Shown piece after piece: positions 1 to 8,868 of a stretch of DNA of 64,000 nt. Below the pieces are notes generated by a model, which saw only the letters and a list, made by a program, of their open reading frames with translations, did no database searches and was not told the origin of the DNA. Made by a program: the position numbers and the translations under genes. Source of the DNA: Variovorax sp. JS1663 (GTDB lineage Bacteria > Pseudomonadota > Gammaproteobacteria > Burkholderiales > Burkholderiaceae_C); contig NZ_LYMK01000031.1 of NCBI RefSeq assembly GCF_002157355.1, positions 1 to 64,000 of the forward strand. The letters run 5' to 3'. Position 1 is the stretch's first letter. Every line of letters begins with the position of its first letter.

Positions 1-4
1 CCGA

Positions 5-2731
5 TCAATAATGCAACCCTTGTCCTGCCTGGAGGAATTTGACTGTCCACAGGTGGGGGAGTTTGAAGTGTCGATCGGGGGCCAGGCTGAGCAATGCGTC
101 AGCGCCCGACAGGCACTTGAGGTCGTGGGCGTCGAGCTGCGCGCGCATGGCCAGGTCCTCGACGCTCGCGAAAGGTTTCTCGGCGCGCGCCGCGACGATG
201 CGCTTCGTCGCTTCCTCGCGCATGCCGTTGATCCGGCCCAGCCCCAGGCGCACCGCGCGCAGCGGCTGCTCGTGGCTGTTGTCCCAGCGGGCCGACGCCG
301 GGCCATGCGCGGGCTCTTCGAGGGTCGAGTCCCATTCGCTGATCGTCACGTCGACTGGTCGCACCACGACGCCGTGCTCTCGCCCATCGCGGACGAGCTG
401 GGCGGGCGCGTAGAAGCCCATCGGTTGCGAGTTCAGGAGCGCCGCGAGCATGGCGTCCGGATGGTGGCGCTTCAGCCAGCTGCTCACGTACACCAAGTGG
501 GCGAAGCTGGCTGCGTGTCCCTCGGGAAAACCGTAGGCCGAAAACCCCTTGATGGACACAAGAACCTGGCTGATGAAGTCAGCCTGGTAGCCGTTCTTCT
601 GCATGCGCTCCGTGAGCCTGCGTTCGTGCACTTCGATCCCGCCGCGCTTGCGCCATGCGCCCATGGCGCGCCGCAGTTGGTCCGCCTCCCCTGCCGTGTA
701 GTCAGCACACACCACGGCCAGCTTCATGGCCTGTTCTTGGTAGAGGCAGATCCCGAGCGTCCGCTCCGTCACTTGTCGAACCGCATCGTTCGGGAAGTCG
801 AACTTCTCCTCGCCGGCGCGCCGACGCAGGTACGGATGCACCATGCCTCCCTGGATCGGGCCTGGCCTCACGATCGCGACCTGGATCACCAAGTCGTAGA
901 AGCACCGGGGCCGCATGCGCGGGAGCATGCTCATCTGCGCGCGGCTCTCGATCTGGAACACGCCCACGGTGTCGGCCTTGCAGATCATCTCGTAGGTGGC
1001 CGGGTCCTCGGCGGGCACGTCCTGCATGCGCATGGGCGGGCCGCCCGCCTTCGCGCCGGCGAGGTCGAGCGCGCGGTGGATTGCCGTGAGCATGCCCAGC
1101 GCCAGGACGTCGACCTTGATGAGCCCGGTCGAGTCGAGGTCGTCCTTGTCCCACTGGATGATGGAACGGTTGTCCATCGCGGCGTTCTCGACCGGGACCA
1201 GCCGGCTGATCTTGTCGCGGCCGATCACGAAGCCGCCCGGGTGCTGGCTCAGATGCCGGGGGAAGCCGCGGATCGTGTCGGCGAGCGTCAGCCAGTGCAC
1301 GACCGTCGGGTCGGCGGGATTGATCCCGATCTCGACCAGGCACGCCTCGCTGATCCACTTCTCGTCGGTGCCGTAGGCGGTATTGGCCAAGCGGTCGATC
1401 TTGCCCGGATCGATCCCCATGGCCTTGCCCACGTCGCGCAGGGCCGACTTCGTGCGGTACGTCGTGGCCACGGCCGTGAGCGCTGCGCGATCGCGGCCGT
1501 ACTTCTCGTAGATGTACTGCATCGCTTCCTCGCGCCGCTGGTGCTCGAAGTCGACGTCGATGTCAGGCGGCTCTCTGCGCTCCACGGAGATGAACCGCTC
1601 GAAGAGCACGCTCATGCGATCAGGATCCACGTTCGTGACCTCGAGGCAGTAGCAGACTGCGCTGTTGGCCGCCGAGCCGCGCCCCTGGCAGAGGATGTCG
1701 CGGTCGCGCGCCCAGTGCACGATGTCAGCAACTGTCAGGAAGTAGCTCTCGTATTCGAGCTGGGCAATGATCTTGAGCTCGTGCTCGATCTGCTTGCGCA
1801 CCTTGTCGGGCAGGCCGTTCGGGTACCGGCGCTGTGCGCCCTCATACGTGAGCTTGCGCAGGTGCGACGCCGGCGTCGCACCCTCGGGCACGACCTCGCG
1901 CGGGTATTCGTACTTCAGCTCCTCCAGCGAGAACGTGCACAAGCTTGCCACGCGCACGGTCTCCTCCATCCACTCGGCCGGCACCTGGTGCATCAGCGCC
2001 GCGCGGCCGCGCAGGTACGCCTCGGCGTTGGCCCGCAGGGCATATCCGGCGGTGGCCACGGTCTTGCCGACTCGCACCGCCGTGAGCACGTCCTGGACCT
2101 TCTTGCGCTTGCTCGTGTGCATGACCGGGCTGGAGCTAGCCAGGATCCGAAGGCCGGTTCTTTCGGCGACCTGCTCGACGATCCAGAGGCGCAGATCGTC
2201 GTCCATCAGGAGCGGGCGCGGCGCCACAAGCCAGGCGCGGCCCGGGAACCAGGTCTTCAGCCACATGGCCTGGGCGAAGAGCGACTCGGTGGTGGCGTCC
2301 TGCTCGGGCAGCAGGAGCGCCAGGCAGCCGGGCATCCCGGCCAGGTGCGGCGCCTGAATGTTCTTGCCCTCCACGTCCGTCACCAGGGCGCTATAGCGGC
2401 CCTTGGCGGCCCGTCGGCGCGCAAGGGTGATGCATTCGCAGAGGTTGCCCCAGCCGAGCTTGTTCTGCGCCAGGAACACGATCCTGGCGTGCGGGTGCCC
2501 TCTCTGGGTGGTCAGCAGGATCTCGCTGCCGCAGATGAAGTGCAGGCTGGCCTCCCGGGCCGCCAGGTGCGCGCGCACGACGCCCGAGACCGAGCATTCA
2601 TCGGTGAGGGCAAGGGCAGAGTAAAGTTTGGCAGCGGCGCGCTCCACCAGTTCCTCGGGCTGCGATGCCCCGACGAGGAAGGTGAAGTTCGAGCGGCAGT
2701 GCAGCTCGGCAAATGGGGGCGGTTCGTGCAT
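5..2731 (-). CDS. dnaE2: Error-prone DNA polymerase III alpha subunit, DnaE2/ImuC type
   Basis: This is the translesion C-family polymerase of the SOS mutagenesis system. The 908-residue product starts with a PHP domain (LHCRSNFTFL near residue 10), carries the polymerase motif GRGSAANS at 350-357 and the catalytic acidic motif PDIDVDF at 389-395 (Asp392 and Asp394). The ATG at 2731 is preferred over the longer frame because homology begins at ELHCRSNF and a LexA box lies directly upstream. DnaE2 proteins usually exceed 1,000 residues; this one stops soon after the helix-hairpin-helix region and appears to lack the C-terminal OB-fold part. The usual partners imuA and imuB are not in the window. 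Confidence 0.93.
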   Translation of the reverse strand: MHEPPPFAELHCRSNFTFLVGASQPEELVERAAAKLYSALALTDECSVSGVVRAHLAAREASLHFICGSEILLTTQRGHPHARIVFLAQNKLGWGNLCECITLARRRAAKGRYSALVTDVEGKNIQAPHLAGMPGCLALLLPEQDATTESLFAQAMWLKTWFPGRAWLVAPRPLLMDDDLRLWIVEQVAERTGLRILASSSPVMHTSKRKKVQDVLTAVRVGKTVATAGYALRANAEAYLRGRAALMHQVPAEWMEETVRVASLCTFSLEELKYEYPREVVPEGATPASHLRKLTYEGAQRRYPNGLPDKVRKQIEHELKIIAQLEYESYFLTVADIVHWARDRDILCQGRGSAANSAVCYCLEVTNVDPDRMSVLFERFISVERREPPDIDVDFEHQRREEAMQYIYEKYGRDRAALTAVATTYRTKSALRDVGKAMGIDPGKIDRLANTAYGTDEKWISEACLVEIGINPADPTVVHWLTLADTIRGFPRHLSQHPGGFVIGRDKISRLVPVENAAMDNRSIIQWDKDDLDSTGLIKVDVLALGMLTAIHRALDLAGAKAGGPPMRMQDVPAEDPATYEMICKADTVGVFQIESRAQMSMLPRMRPRCFYDLVIQVAIVRPGPIQGGMVHPYLRRRAGEEKFDFPNDAVRQVTERTLGICLYQEQAMKLAVVCADYTAGEADQLRRAMGAWRKRGGIEVHERRLTERMQKNGYQADFISQVLVSIKGFSAYGFPEGHAASFAHLVYVSSWLKRHHPDAMLAALLNSQPMGFYAPAQLVRDGREHGVVVRPVDVTISEWDSTLEEPAHGPASARWDNSHEQPLRAVRLGLGRINGMREEATKRIVAARAEKPFASVEDLAMRAQLDAHDLKCLSGADALLSLAPDRHFKLPHLWTVKFLQAGQGLHY

Positions 2732-2732
2732 A

Positions 2733-2752
2733 CACTGGATAAAAAACCAGTA
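2733..2752 (-). promoter_or_regulatory. LexA (SOS) box at the dnaE2 start
   Basis: On the minus strand the sequence reads TACTGGTTTTTTATCCAGTG, which fits CTG-N10-CAG with an AT-rich centre, the form of the proteobacterial LexA operator. It ends one base before the dnaE2 ATG, so LexA binding there would block initiation. This supports SOS control of dnaE2. Confidence 0.75.
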
Positions 2753-2958
2753 TCGCACCGGCCGAATGCCTCGGCTCCTGACCCGGATGAGGGGTCGCCT
2801 TTTGAACAGTCCGGTTTTCGGCATTTGGGCCTGTTTTGTGGCGAAAATGCGCCTCGCCTAGCGCTACGAACGCAACGGACTTTACGACGCTAACGAGCAG
2901 AGATATCCTCCGGTTGTGTTTGCGGCGGCCTGCTGTCGGCGCACCATGGAGAACGAAG

Positions 2959-3321
2959 ATGCTCACTTGGACAGACGAATTCAACTCCGGGTATGGCAGG
3001 AGCACCCTCGATGCCTACGCGGTGATTCGCCGACTGCATCTGGAGCCAAACTTCTCGCTGCTGCCCACCACGCCGCAGGAAGTCGAAGCTGTCATTCGCG
3101 ACCTTTGGCCACGGTATATCGATCCCTATGATTGGATCGATGACTCCTGCGCGTGGTTTTCCACCGCTTTGGCGGCCGGACTGGAGCGGGCGTTCAAGCG
3201 CGAGCAGCGCGCAATCGCAAGAACCCGATGCACTTTTAGTCGCGCCCATACTCGCAAGCCGAAGTGTGGTTTCGGTGGTTTTTTTTCGGCCGAGAAGGTC
3301 AATCTGCGCAACGCGCCCTGA
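2959..3321 (+). CDS. Hypothetical protein
   Basis: A 120-residue acidic to neutral protein of no recognised family. The ATG at 2959 follows a weak purine-rich stretch (GAACGAAG). Its first 80 residues look protein-like (aromatic and acidic, for example DPYDWIDDSCAWF). The tail after about residue 85 is rich in Arg, Lys and Gly, and may be a frameshifted end. It is transcribed divergently from dnaE2 and in the direction of the toxin-antitoxin genes that follow. Confidence 0.45.
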   Translation: MLTWTDEFNSGYGRSTLDAYAVIRRLHLEPNFSLLPTTPQEVEAVIRDLWPRYIDPYDWIDDSCAWFSTALAAGLERAFKREQRAIARTRCTFSRAHTRKPKCGFGGFFSAEKVNLRNAP

Positions 3322-3341
3322 GCGCCGAGCTGGGATTTCAC

Positions 3342-3809
3342 ATGAACACCTTCACCCTTATCTCATCCGTTGCTTCCGAGAGCCCGCGAGAACTACATGA
3401 CGATCAGAGTCCGTATGCGCCAGCTTCCCAGACCGCCGCACTGCTGCGGTCGGGCGCGCAATATCGGCGCGATCGCATCGCGGCGGCCGACATGATCTCT
3501 ACCGACGACGCCTCCGAGCTGACCGGCACCAACCGCGTGACCATCAATGCATGGATCAAGCGCGGCCGCGTCATCGGCGTGGAGCATCTTCGTCGCGGCT
3601 ACAAGCTGCCGCAGTGGCAGTTCGAGCCGGTGATCTTCCCGCTCATCCAGCCCATCGCAGAATGCCTTGGCACGACCGATGGCTGGCAGCTTCTCGACTT
3701 CCTGGAGACGCCGTCACCTTCGCTCGATGGACTCACGCCTCGCTCCGCGATCGAGCAAGGCGTTCCTGGCGAGCGCATCCTGGCACTAGCAACGGCTGAG
3801 GCACATTGA
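3342..3809 (+). CDS. Xre/MbcA/ParS-type antitoxin with helix-turn-helix
   Basis: A 155-residue protein. Residues about 50-80 (TDDASELTGTNRVTINAWIKRG) resemble a helix-turn-helix, and the C-terminal 50 residues (WQLLDFLETPSPSLDGLTP, then AIEQG) match the toxin-binding domain of the DUF2384 / MbcA / ParS antitoxin family. The partner RES-domain gene begins 9 bp downstream. By family knowledge it would neutralise the RES toxin and repress the operon. The start at ATG 3342 gives the family-like length; a longer frame upstream lacks homology. Confidence 0.8.
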   Translation: MNTFTLISSVASESPRELHDDQSPYAPASQTAALLRSGAQYRRDRIAAADMISTDDASELTGTNRVTINAWIKRGRVIGVEHLRRGYKLPQWQFEPVIFPLIQPIAECLGTTDGWQLLDFLETPSPSLDGLTPRSAIEQGVPGERILALATAEAH

Positions 3810-3818
3810 CCTCGGCAC

Positions 3819-4403
3819 ATGAATTTCATTGAACTCAACCCTCCGGTAATAGAACTGCCTGAGACCCAGTCGTGGCATCGAGTCCAGAGAACCAAGGCGA
3901 TCCGTGGAAGCGTGCGCGTGAACGGGCACATCCTTCCCCCCACGGGCCTGCTCACCGGGCGCTTCGACCTCCCCGACGAGCCCGTTTCGTACGTCGCTGA
4001 CAGCGAAGACACGGCTTTGTACGAGGCGGTGTTTCGCCGCGAGATCCACAGCTACCCTCTCGAGCGCCTCAGGGAACGTTCACTCGTCACATTCCAGGCG
4101 ACGGGGAGGCTCAGGGTGGCAGGAGTCCGCGGGCTGGAGGAGCAGCACCCGGTCTTGCAGTCCGCCCGGTACGTGATCACACGGGAGTTCGCTCTCGACT
4201 GTCGCGATCGCGGTCTGGACGGGATCCTCTACGCCTCCGCGCAGCACGCAAACCACGGATGCGTCTGCCTTTTCGAGGCGGGCATTCGGAAGCTCAGGCG
4301 CTCCAAGGCGACGCCGCTGGTGAAGCCCGGGACCGACCAGCTCCATCGTGCCGTTGTGCGCACTTCGCATGGCTCCCGCGTCCCGATCGATGCGACCACG
4401 TAG
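3819..4403 (+). CDS. RES-domain toxin
   Basis: A 194-residue RES-family protein. Visible family motifs are GRFD followed by VSYVADSEDTALYEAVFRRE near residues 60-80, and LDGILYASAQHANHGCVCLF near 135-155. Characterised RES toxins (such as MbcT and the Xre-RES systems) destroy or modify NAD+, causing growth arrest. It lies 9 bp after the MbcA-type antitoxin gene, the usual order of Xre-RES operons. A HipA-like kinase gene follows 37 bp later on the same strand. Confidence 0.82.
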   Translation: MNFIELNPPVIELPETQSWHRVQRTKAIRGSVRVNGHILPPTGLLTGRFDLPDEPVSYVADSEDTALYEAVFRREIHSYPLERLRERSLVTFQATGRLRVAGVRGLEEQHPVLQSARYVITREFALDCRDRGLDGILYASAQHANHGCVCLFEAGIRKLRRSKATPLVKPGTDQLHRAVVRTSHGSRVPIDATT

Positions 4404-4440
4404 CGTGTGAGCCCGTCCACAACGCTTCAGATCCACCGCG

Positions 4441-5835
4441 ATGGCCACTGGGGTGCCCGCCGCTACTGTGCAGCCGCTTGGCCCCGCCCGCTGCCGCATC
4501 GAGTACCTGCCCGAGTACGTCCACGGCGAGGCCTCACCCTGGCCGGTGGCGTTGGGCATGCCGATCGATGTCGAGCCGGACCGCTTCATTGACGGGCCGA
4601 TGGGGCCGGAGGCCGACCGCCGGCCGCCTGCCTTCCTGTACGACCTGGTGCCCCAAGGCAAGGGGCGCCAGCATCTGCTCGAGCAGCTGCGCCTTGCCGA
4701 CGGCGAGGGCCTGGTTCTGCCGCTCGCCATGGCCGGCGCCATCGCTCCCATCGGATGCCTGCGCCTCCAAAGTGCCATGGAGTTCTTCGAGGGCCAGGCA
4801 CGCAGCAGCGGCGCACCCCGTGGCTTCGACCGGGCGGAGGTCCGCGGCAGGGTCGAATCCGTCCTCGAACACCTGGCGAGCCGGGAGATGCTCGCGGCCG
4901 GCACCACAGGCGTTCAGGGCGTCGCGCCCAAGTTCCTGCTCAGCACCGATCAAGACGGGCGCTGGTTTCCGGACCTCGCGTTGCCCGACGAGCGTGCGCG
5001 CGAGCACTGGCTGGTCAAGCTGCCGCGCGGTAGCGCCGAGCCCGACCGCGCCGTCCTGCGCAACGAGGCAGCCTACTTGCGCCTGGCAGCCGCCTGCGGT
5101 CTGAGGACCCTGTCCGCGCCGGAGCTGCACGGCGACGCGCTGTTCGTTCGGCGCTTCGATCGCCAGGTGATCGACGGCCAGGTCCATCGGCTCCATCAGG
5201 AGAGCCTGGCCAGCATCTGCGGCCTGCGCGGCTTCGGCATCCCGGTGAGCCAGCAGACGCTGCTCGCGGGGCTGCGCGCCGCAGTTGCCGATCCGCTGCA
5301 GGAAACCATCGAATTCATGAAGCGCGACGTGCTGAACCTGGCAATGCGCAACGCCGACAACCATGCGCGGAACACCGCGGTGCAGCGGCTGCTCGACGGC
5401 ACCATCCAGCTAACGCCTGTATTCGACTTCGCTCCCATGTACCTCGATAGCGAGGTTGTCACTCGGACCTGCCACTGGCGGAGCGAAGAGGGGAAGAGTC
5501 AGGATGACTGGACACAAATCGTCGAGACCCTGGAAGTCGGCGACGATGAGCGTGGGATCATCGCCGCGGCCCTTTGCGACTTTGCTTGCGTCGTTGCGGG
5601 CATTCCCGCTATCGCATCCGAATGCGGCATCGAGCCTAATGTGATCGAGGCCTGTCGAGGGCCCATCGACAGGCAGGCTGAGCAGCTCCAGAGGCTGTCC
5701 GCCCTCGTGCCGCCAACGTCCATCGGCAGCGATGCGGTGGATGAGAGCCGCACGCCGATCTTCCCGGCTGCTGCGTGGGTCGGAAAGCCCCGCGGCGGCT
5801 ATACGCCAGATGCCGCACGCTTGATCCCGAACTGA
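4441..5835 (+). CDS. HipA-like serine/threonine kinase
   Basis: A 464-residue HipA-family protein. The P-loop-like GVQGVAPKFLL segment near residue 160, the ATP-site lysine in HWLVKLPRG, the catalytic loop NADNHARN and the metal-binding segment FDFAPMY occur in the family order. HipA kinases phosphorylate aminoacyl-tRNA synthetases or related targets and cause dormancy. No separate HipB-like antitoxin gene is next to it; the upstream antitoxin and RES genes may share a transcript with it. The reading frame is intact. Confidence 0.82.
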   Translation: MATGVPAATVQPLGPARCRIEYLPEYVHGEASPWPVALGMPIDVEPDRFIDGPMGPEADRRPPAFLYDLVPQGKGRQHLLEQLRLADGEGLVLPLAMAGAIAPIGCLRLQSAMEFFEGQARSSGAPRGFDRAEVRGRVESVLEHLASREMLAAGTTGVQGVAPKFLLSTDQDGRWFPDLALPDERAREHWLVKLPRGSAEPDRAVLRNEAAYLRLAAACGLRTLSAPELHGDALFVRRFDRQVIDGQVHRLHQESLASICGLRGFGIPVSQQTLLAGLRAAVADPLQETIEFMKRDVLNLAMRNADNHARNTAVQRLLDGTIQLTPVFDFAPMYLDSEVVTRTCHWRSEEGKSQDDWTQIVETLEVGDDERGIIAAALCDFACVVAGIPAIASECGIEPNVIEACRGPIDRQAEQLQRLSALVPPTSIGSDAVDESRTPIFPAAAWVGKPRGGYTPDAARLIPN

Positions 5836-6089
5836 TCGGCGAAGCCGACAGCCCAGTCTGCGATCGCCTCCAGCTCAGTCGCGAACCAGTGCGCGCGCCA
5901 TGCGACTTCGTTCGGATCCATCCATGCGGGAGCCACCGCCCATTGATGCCGGGGATGCCCGACGATGCGATCGAAAGACTCGGCTTCGTAGACGGCCATC
6001 GCGCGCGCCGCGTCGCGAATCTGCTGCGGGAGCTCTGCCAGGGAATTTTGATCGATAGAGGTTTTCTTCATAGCCTGATGATCGGACAA
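5799..6089 (-). CDS. Hypothetical protein
   Basis: A 96-residue protein rich in Ala, Glu and Trp, of no recognised family. It is convergent with the HipA-like gene and overlaps its end by 37 bp. The first ATG is at 6089; a second ATG at 6071 (MKKTSIDQ) is an alternative start. A decayed copy of a dnaE2 N-terminus lies just upstream on the same strand. Confidence 0.5.
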   Translation of the reverse strand: MSDHQAMKKTSIDQNSLAELPQQIRDAARAMAVYEAESFDRIVGHPRHQWAVAPAWMDPNEVAWRAHWFATELEAIADWAVGFADQFGIKRAASGV

Positions 6090-6149
6090 GGTCCAGGGCC
6101 GTCAGGGGGCCGTTTTCCCAATTTGTGAGGCGAGCATCAGGCCCGAATG

Positions 6150-6215
6150 CTTGGGTTGGACGTCCGACGAGAAAGGTGAAAGAGCGGAAGTGCAGCTCCG
6201 ATGCGCGGGCCTCTC
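6150..6215 (-). pseudogene. dnaE2 N-terminal remnant
   Basis: Read on the minus strand this stretch encodes SELHFRSFTFLVGRPTQ, which matches the DnaE2 start ELHCRSNFTFLVGASQ encoded at about 2,650-2,705. Nucleotide similarity is visible too: both carry AGGTGAA and GTGCAGCTC in the same order. Frameshifts and stops follow, so only a fragment of the PHP domain remains. It implies an earlier second copy or a rearrangement. Confidence 0.6.
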
Positions 6216-6262
6216 GAGAAACACCGCCAGGTCGTGGTGGGCAGGGAGGGCGAAGCTGAGCG

Positions 6263-6968
6263 ATGGGTCTTATAGTTCGGCGCGTGGCAGAAACCTCGAT
6301 CCTCCCCACAATCCTCCCCTCGATCATCAGCGCGGCGTCCGGCCTGGCAGGCGTGGGCATTGGCGCGTGGATCACCCTCTGGAAGGAGCGCGCGAAGGAG
6401 GAGCGCGAGCGTCAAGCCGGAGAGGCTCGCCCGCGAGTGTGTAAGGATCGCCTGGGACCGTGGGATCGGCGATGACGGCCACCCAGCCGGCGAGCGCCAC
6501 GGTGACCGGATTTACGAACCGACCACCAAAGCGCCGAAGTTCGATCCGTTCAGTTTGGACGTGAACTGGAAGGCGCTCGAATCCGACCTCATGGCGCGAA
6601 TCCTCGATCTGCACGGCGAACTGGCCCACCTGAAGCATCAGGTGGCGGGGATGGTAGACAACGACCCCTTTCCTTACGACGGCGCCTATTTCCCGCATCG
6701 GCGTCTCTGGTCCGCCGAGTTTGCCGAGCGCGTCGTCTGCATCTCTAGGGACGTGCGAGAGTCGCTCGGCATCAAGCTCGTCCATCCGACCAGGTTCGCG
6801 GACCTTCAAGACGATTGCGTCGAGGCGCTTGACGCTGCGCGCCAAGAGAAGGAGCGATATGAGGAGCGCCGCGCAGAGCAACACCAAAAGGTCATGGCGG
6901 TGCAGGAAGCTATCGAGGCAGAGGAAGCTCGAAAGAAAGCAGCCAAGCAGGCGCCTACCGACGCTTGA
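6263..6968 (+). pseudogene. Membrane-anchored coiled-coil protein, probable frameshift
   Basis: Two overlapping frames together resemble one gene. The first (from ATG 6263) encodes a single hydrophobic segment (ILPSIISAASGLAGVGIGAW) followed by a basic stretch. The second carries a soluble part that ends in a charged helix (ARQEKERYEERRAEQHQKVM, then EEARKKAAKQ). The switch would be near 6,410, at KERERQ to VKPERLARE. Alternatively the second frame is a separate gene with its own start at 6360. No family is recognised. It lies upstream of the AbiEi-Fic gene on the same strand. Confidence 0.45.
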
Positions 6969-7046
6969 ACCGCTGCGCCGGCACCGCGCGCCTTGCGCTT
7001 CACCTTCCCCCAGTCGGCGCTGCGCGCGCGTCGCGCTGGCACCGCG

Positions 7047-7146
7047 CTAGGACACGATTCCCTAGCGGGCGCTCGCAGAATAATCTAGCGCCGAACGTAC
7101 CGAAATACCTAGCATTGGAACTACAATGAACCCTAGCAACGACTAG
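7047..7146. promoter_or_regulatory. Cluster of six CTAG motifs upstream of the AbiEi-Fic gene
   Basis: CTAG occurs at 7047, 7062, 7084, 7109, 7133 and 7143, several times as CCTAGC or its complement. The first two form an inverted repeat (CGCTAGG ... CCTAGCG) and so do the last two (CCTAG caacga CTAGG). CTAG is usually rare in GC-rich proteobacterial DNA. The array directly precedes a gene with an AbiEi-like domain; AbiEi antitoxins bind inverted repeats in their own promoters, so this may be the operator. Confidence 0.45.
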
Positions 7147-7156
7147 GCAGATAAGA

Positions 7157-8803
7157 TTGGCCACGAACTCGACCGCTCCCGCGCGGCAGGTGCCGACTCC
7201 GGCGCAGCGGCGCTTGGCTGTAGCCCTGCAGACGCTCCATACCCTGCAAGAGGGTGGCACCCATGTTTTCCACACGAGCCAGTTCTCGCGCCTGGGGCGT
7301 GAGGCTCTGCTTCAGGCCGGCTATCTTCAACCCGTGATTCAGGGCTGGTACATGTCCGCCAGCCCTGCTGCCAAGGCCGGAGACACGACCCCTTGGATCG
7401 CCGCGATGAAGGACTTCATTGCGGCGTACTGCGATGCACGCTTTGGAACCGAGTGGTGCGTGTCTGCCGACTACTCCTTGCGGTTGCACGCCGGAACGAC
7501 GGTGCTCCCCAAACAGGTGGTGGTGCACGCGCCGCAGGGCAAGAACGGAGTGGTCGCTCTGCCAGACGGGTTCTCCCTGATGGACTACCAGGCAAGGGAC
7601 TTTCCCTCGGCTGACAGACGTGACATCGCCGGCGGGGTCCGCACCATGACGCTGGAACAGGCGCTTCTAAAGGTACCGGAGAACTTCTTCAGGGCATCGC
7701 CACAGGATGCCCAGATCGCTTTGCTTTCCATCACCGATGCATCGGAACTCAGCCGCCTACTTGCCGACGGCAATCACGGCACGATCGCCGCGCGGGTTGC
7801 GGGGGCCTTTCTTGCGGTTGGCCGGGATGCGATCGCGAACGACATCGTTGGATTCATGAGAGCCCTGGGCAATCAGGTCACGGTAGTCAACCCCTTTTCC
7901 GCGCCTCCGCCGATAGTTCTTGGCGGGCGCATCGAGTCACCACATGTCTCCAGGTTGCGCCTGATGTGGAGCGCGATGCGCGGTGACGTTGCCAGCTCAT
8001 TCCCAGAAGAGCCGGGCCTGCCAAAGGACGTTCCAGCCTTCATGAAGGCTGTCGAGGACGTCTACGTGACAGATGCATATCACTCCCTCTCCATCGAAGG
8101 ATACCGGGTCACGCCCGAACTCATTCGGCGCGTGGCAAGCGGGGAATGGAACGATGAGCGTCACGACGAAGATCGTCGGTCACGCGACGCGATGGCAGCT
8201 CGCGGATATTGGCTTGCACACAACGAGGTCAACCAGTCCATCCTGCAGATCTTCAAAGGGGCCAATCCTGGCGATGTCTTGAAGCGCGACCACGGCGGCT
8301 GGTTCCGCGCGATGTTCTCGCCCAGCGTGACAGCGGGTGTTCTGGCGGCAGCCGACTTGGCAGGGTATCGTGGCCATCAGGTCTACATCCGCAACGCGGC
8401 GCACGTTCCACCCTCACGCGAAGCCGTGCGAGACATGATGCCGGTGTTCTTCGAGCTGCTTCGCGACGAACCGCTCGCTTCGGTGCGCGCGGTGTTGGGT
8501 CACTTCATGTTTGTGTTCATCCATCCGTATATGGACGGGAATGGCCGAATCGGTCGCTTCATCATGAACTCGATGCTCGCCTCCGGCGGGTTTCCTTGGA
8601 CGGTCCTGCGACTTGAAGATCGCGATAGGTACATGGACGCCCTGAACTCCGCGAGCCGCGATGGCGACATCAGGCCCTTTGCAACGTTTGTGGCTCAGAG
8701 CCTTAGCAACGCGACGGATGCAAATACCGACGGGCAAAAGACGAGAGACGTTTCGCGCGAGGAAAGCGAGGAAGAAGACAACGCGGCACGCCCCCGCGGC
8801 TGA
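7157..8803 (+). CDS. AbiEi-like antitoxin domain fused to a Fic domain
   Basis: A 548-residue protein. Residues about 15-245 resemble the AbiEi transcriptional antitoxin fold (winged helix ending in QGWYMS, then a long alpha/beta part). Residues about 290-510 form a Fic domain with the full active motif HPYMDGNGRIGR at 456-467. The motif S-x-x-x-E-G at 310-315 matches the inhibitory helix of class II Fic proteins. Fic enzymes usually attach AMP to a target protein. Translation seems to start at TTG 7157, with no ATG nearby and a weak ribosome site. The C-terminal tail is acidic and probably disordered. Confidence 0.82.
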   Translation: MATNSTAPARQVPTPAQRRLAVALQTLHTLQEGGTHVFHTSQFSRLGREALLQAGYLQPVIQGWYMSASPAAKAGDTTPWIAAMKDFIAAYCDARFGTEWCVSADYSLRLHAGTTVLPKQVVVHAPQGKNGVVALPDGFSLMDYQARDFPSADRRDIAGGVRTMTLEQALLKVPENFFRASPQDAQIALLSITDASELSRLLADGNHGTIAARVAGAFLAVGRDAIANDIVGFMRALGNQVTVVNPFSAPPPIVLGGRIESPHVSRLRLMWSAMRGDVASSFPEEPGLPKDVPAFMKAVEDVYVTDAYHSLSIEGYRVTPELIRRVASGEWNDERHDEDRRSRDAMAARGYWLAHNEVNQSILQIFKGANPGDVLKRDHGGWFRAMFSPSVTAGVLAAADLAGYRGHQVYIRNAAHVPPSREAVRDMMPVFFELLRDEPLASVRAVLGHFMFVFIHPYMDGNGRIGRFIMNSMLASGGFPWTVLRLEDRDRYMDALNSASRDGDIRPFATFVAQSLSNATDANTDGQKTRDVSREESEEEDNAARPRG

Positions 8804-8868
8804 CAGCACCGGCATCTTGGACCGCCGCCTCGCGTTGCTTGGAACGGTGGGGCCATCGCTCGAACACC

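Noticed and set aside
11-2893. 960-residue open frame opposite dnaE2
   Set aside because: It is the reverse-frame shadow of a GC-rich gene; the DnaE2 motifs on the other strand are unambiguous.
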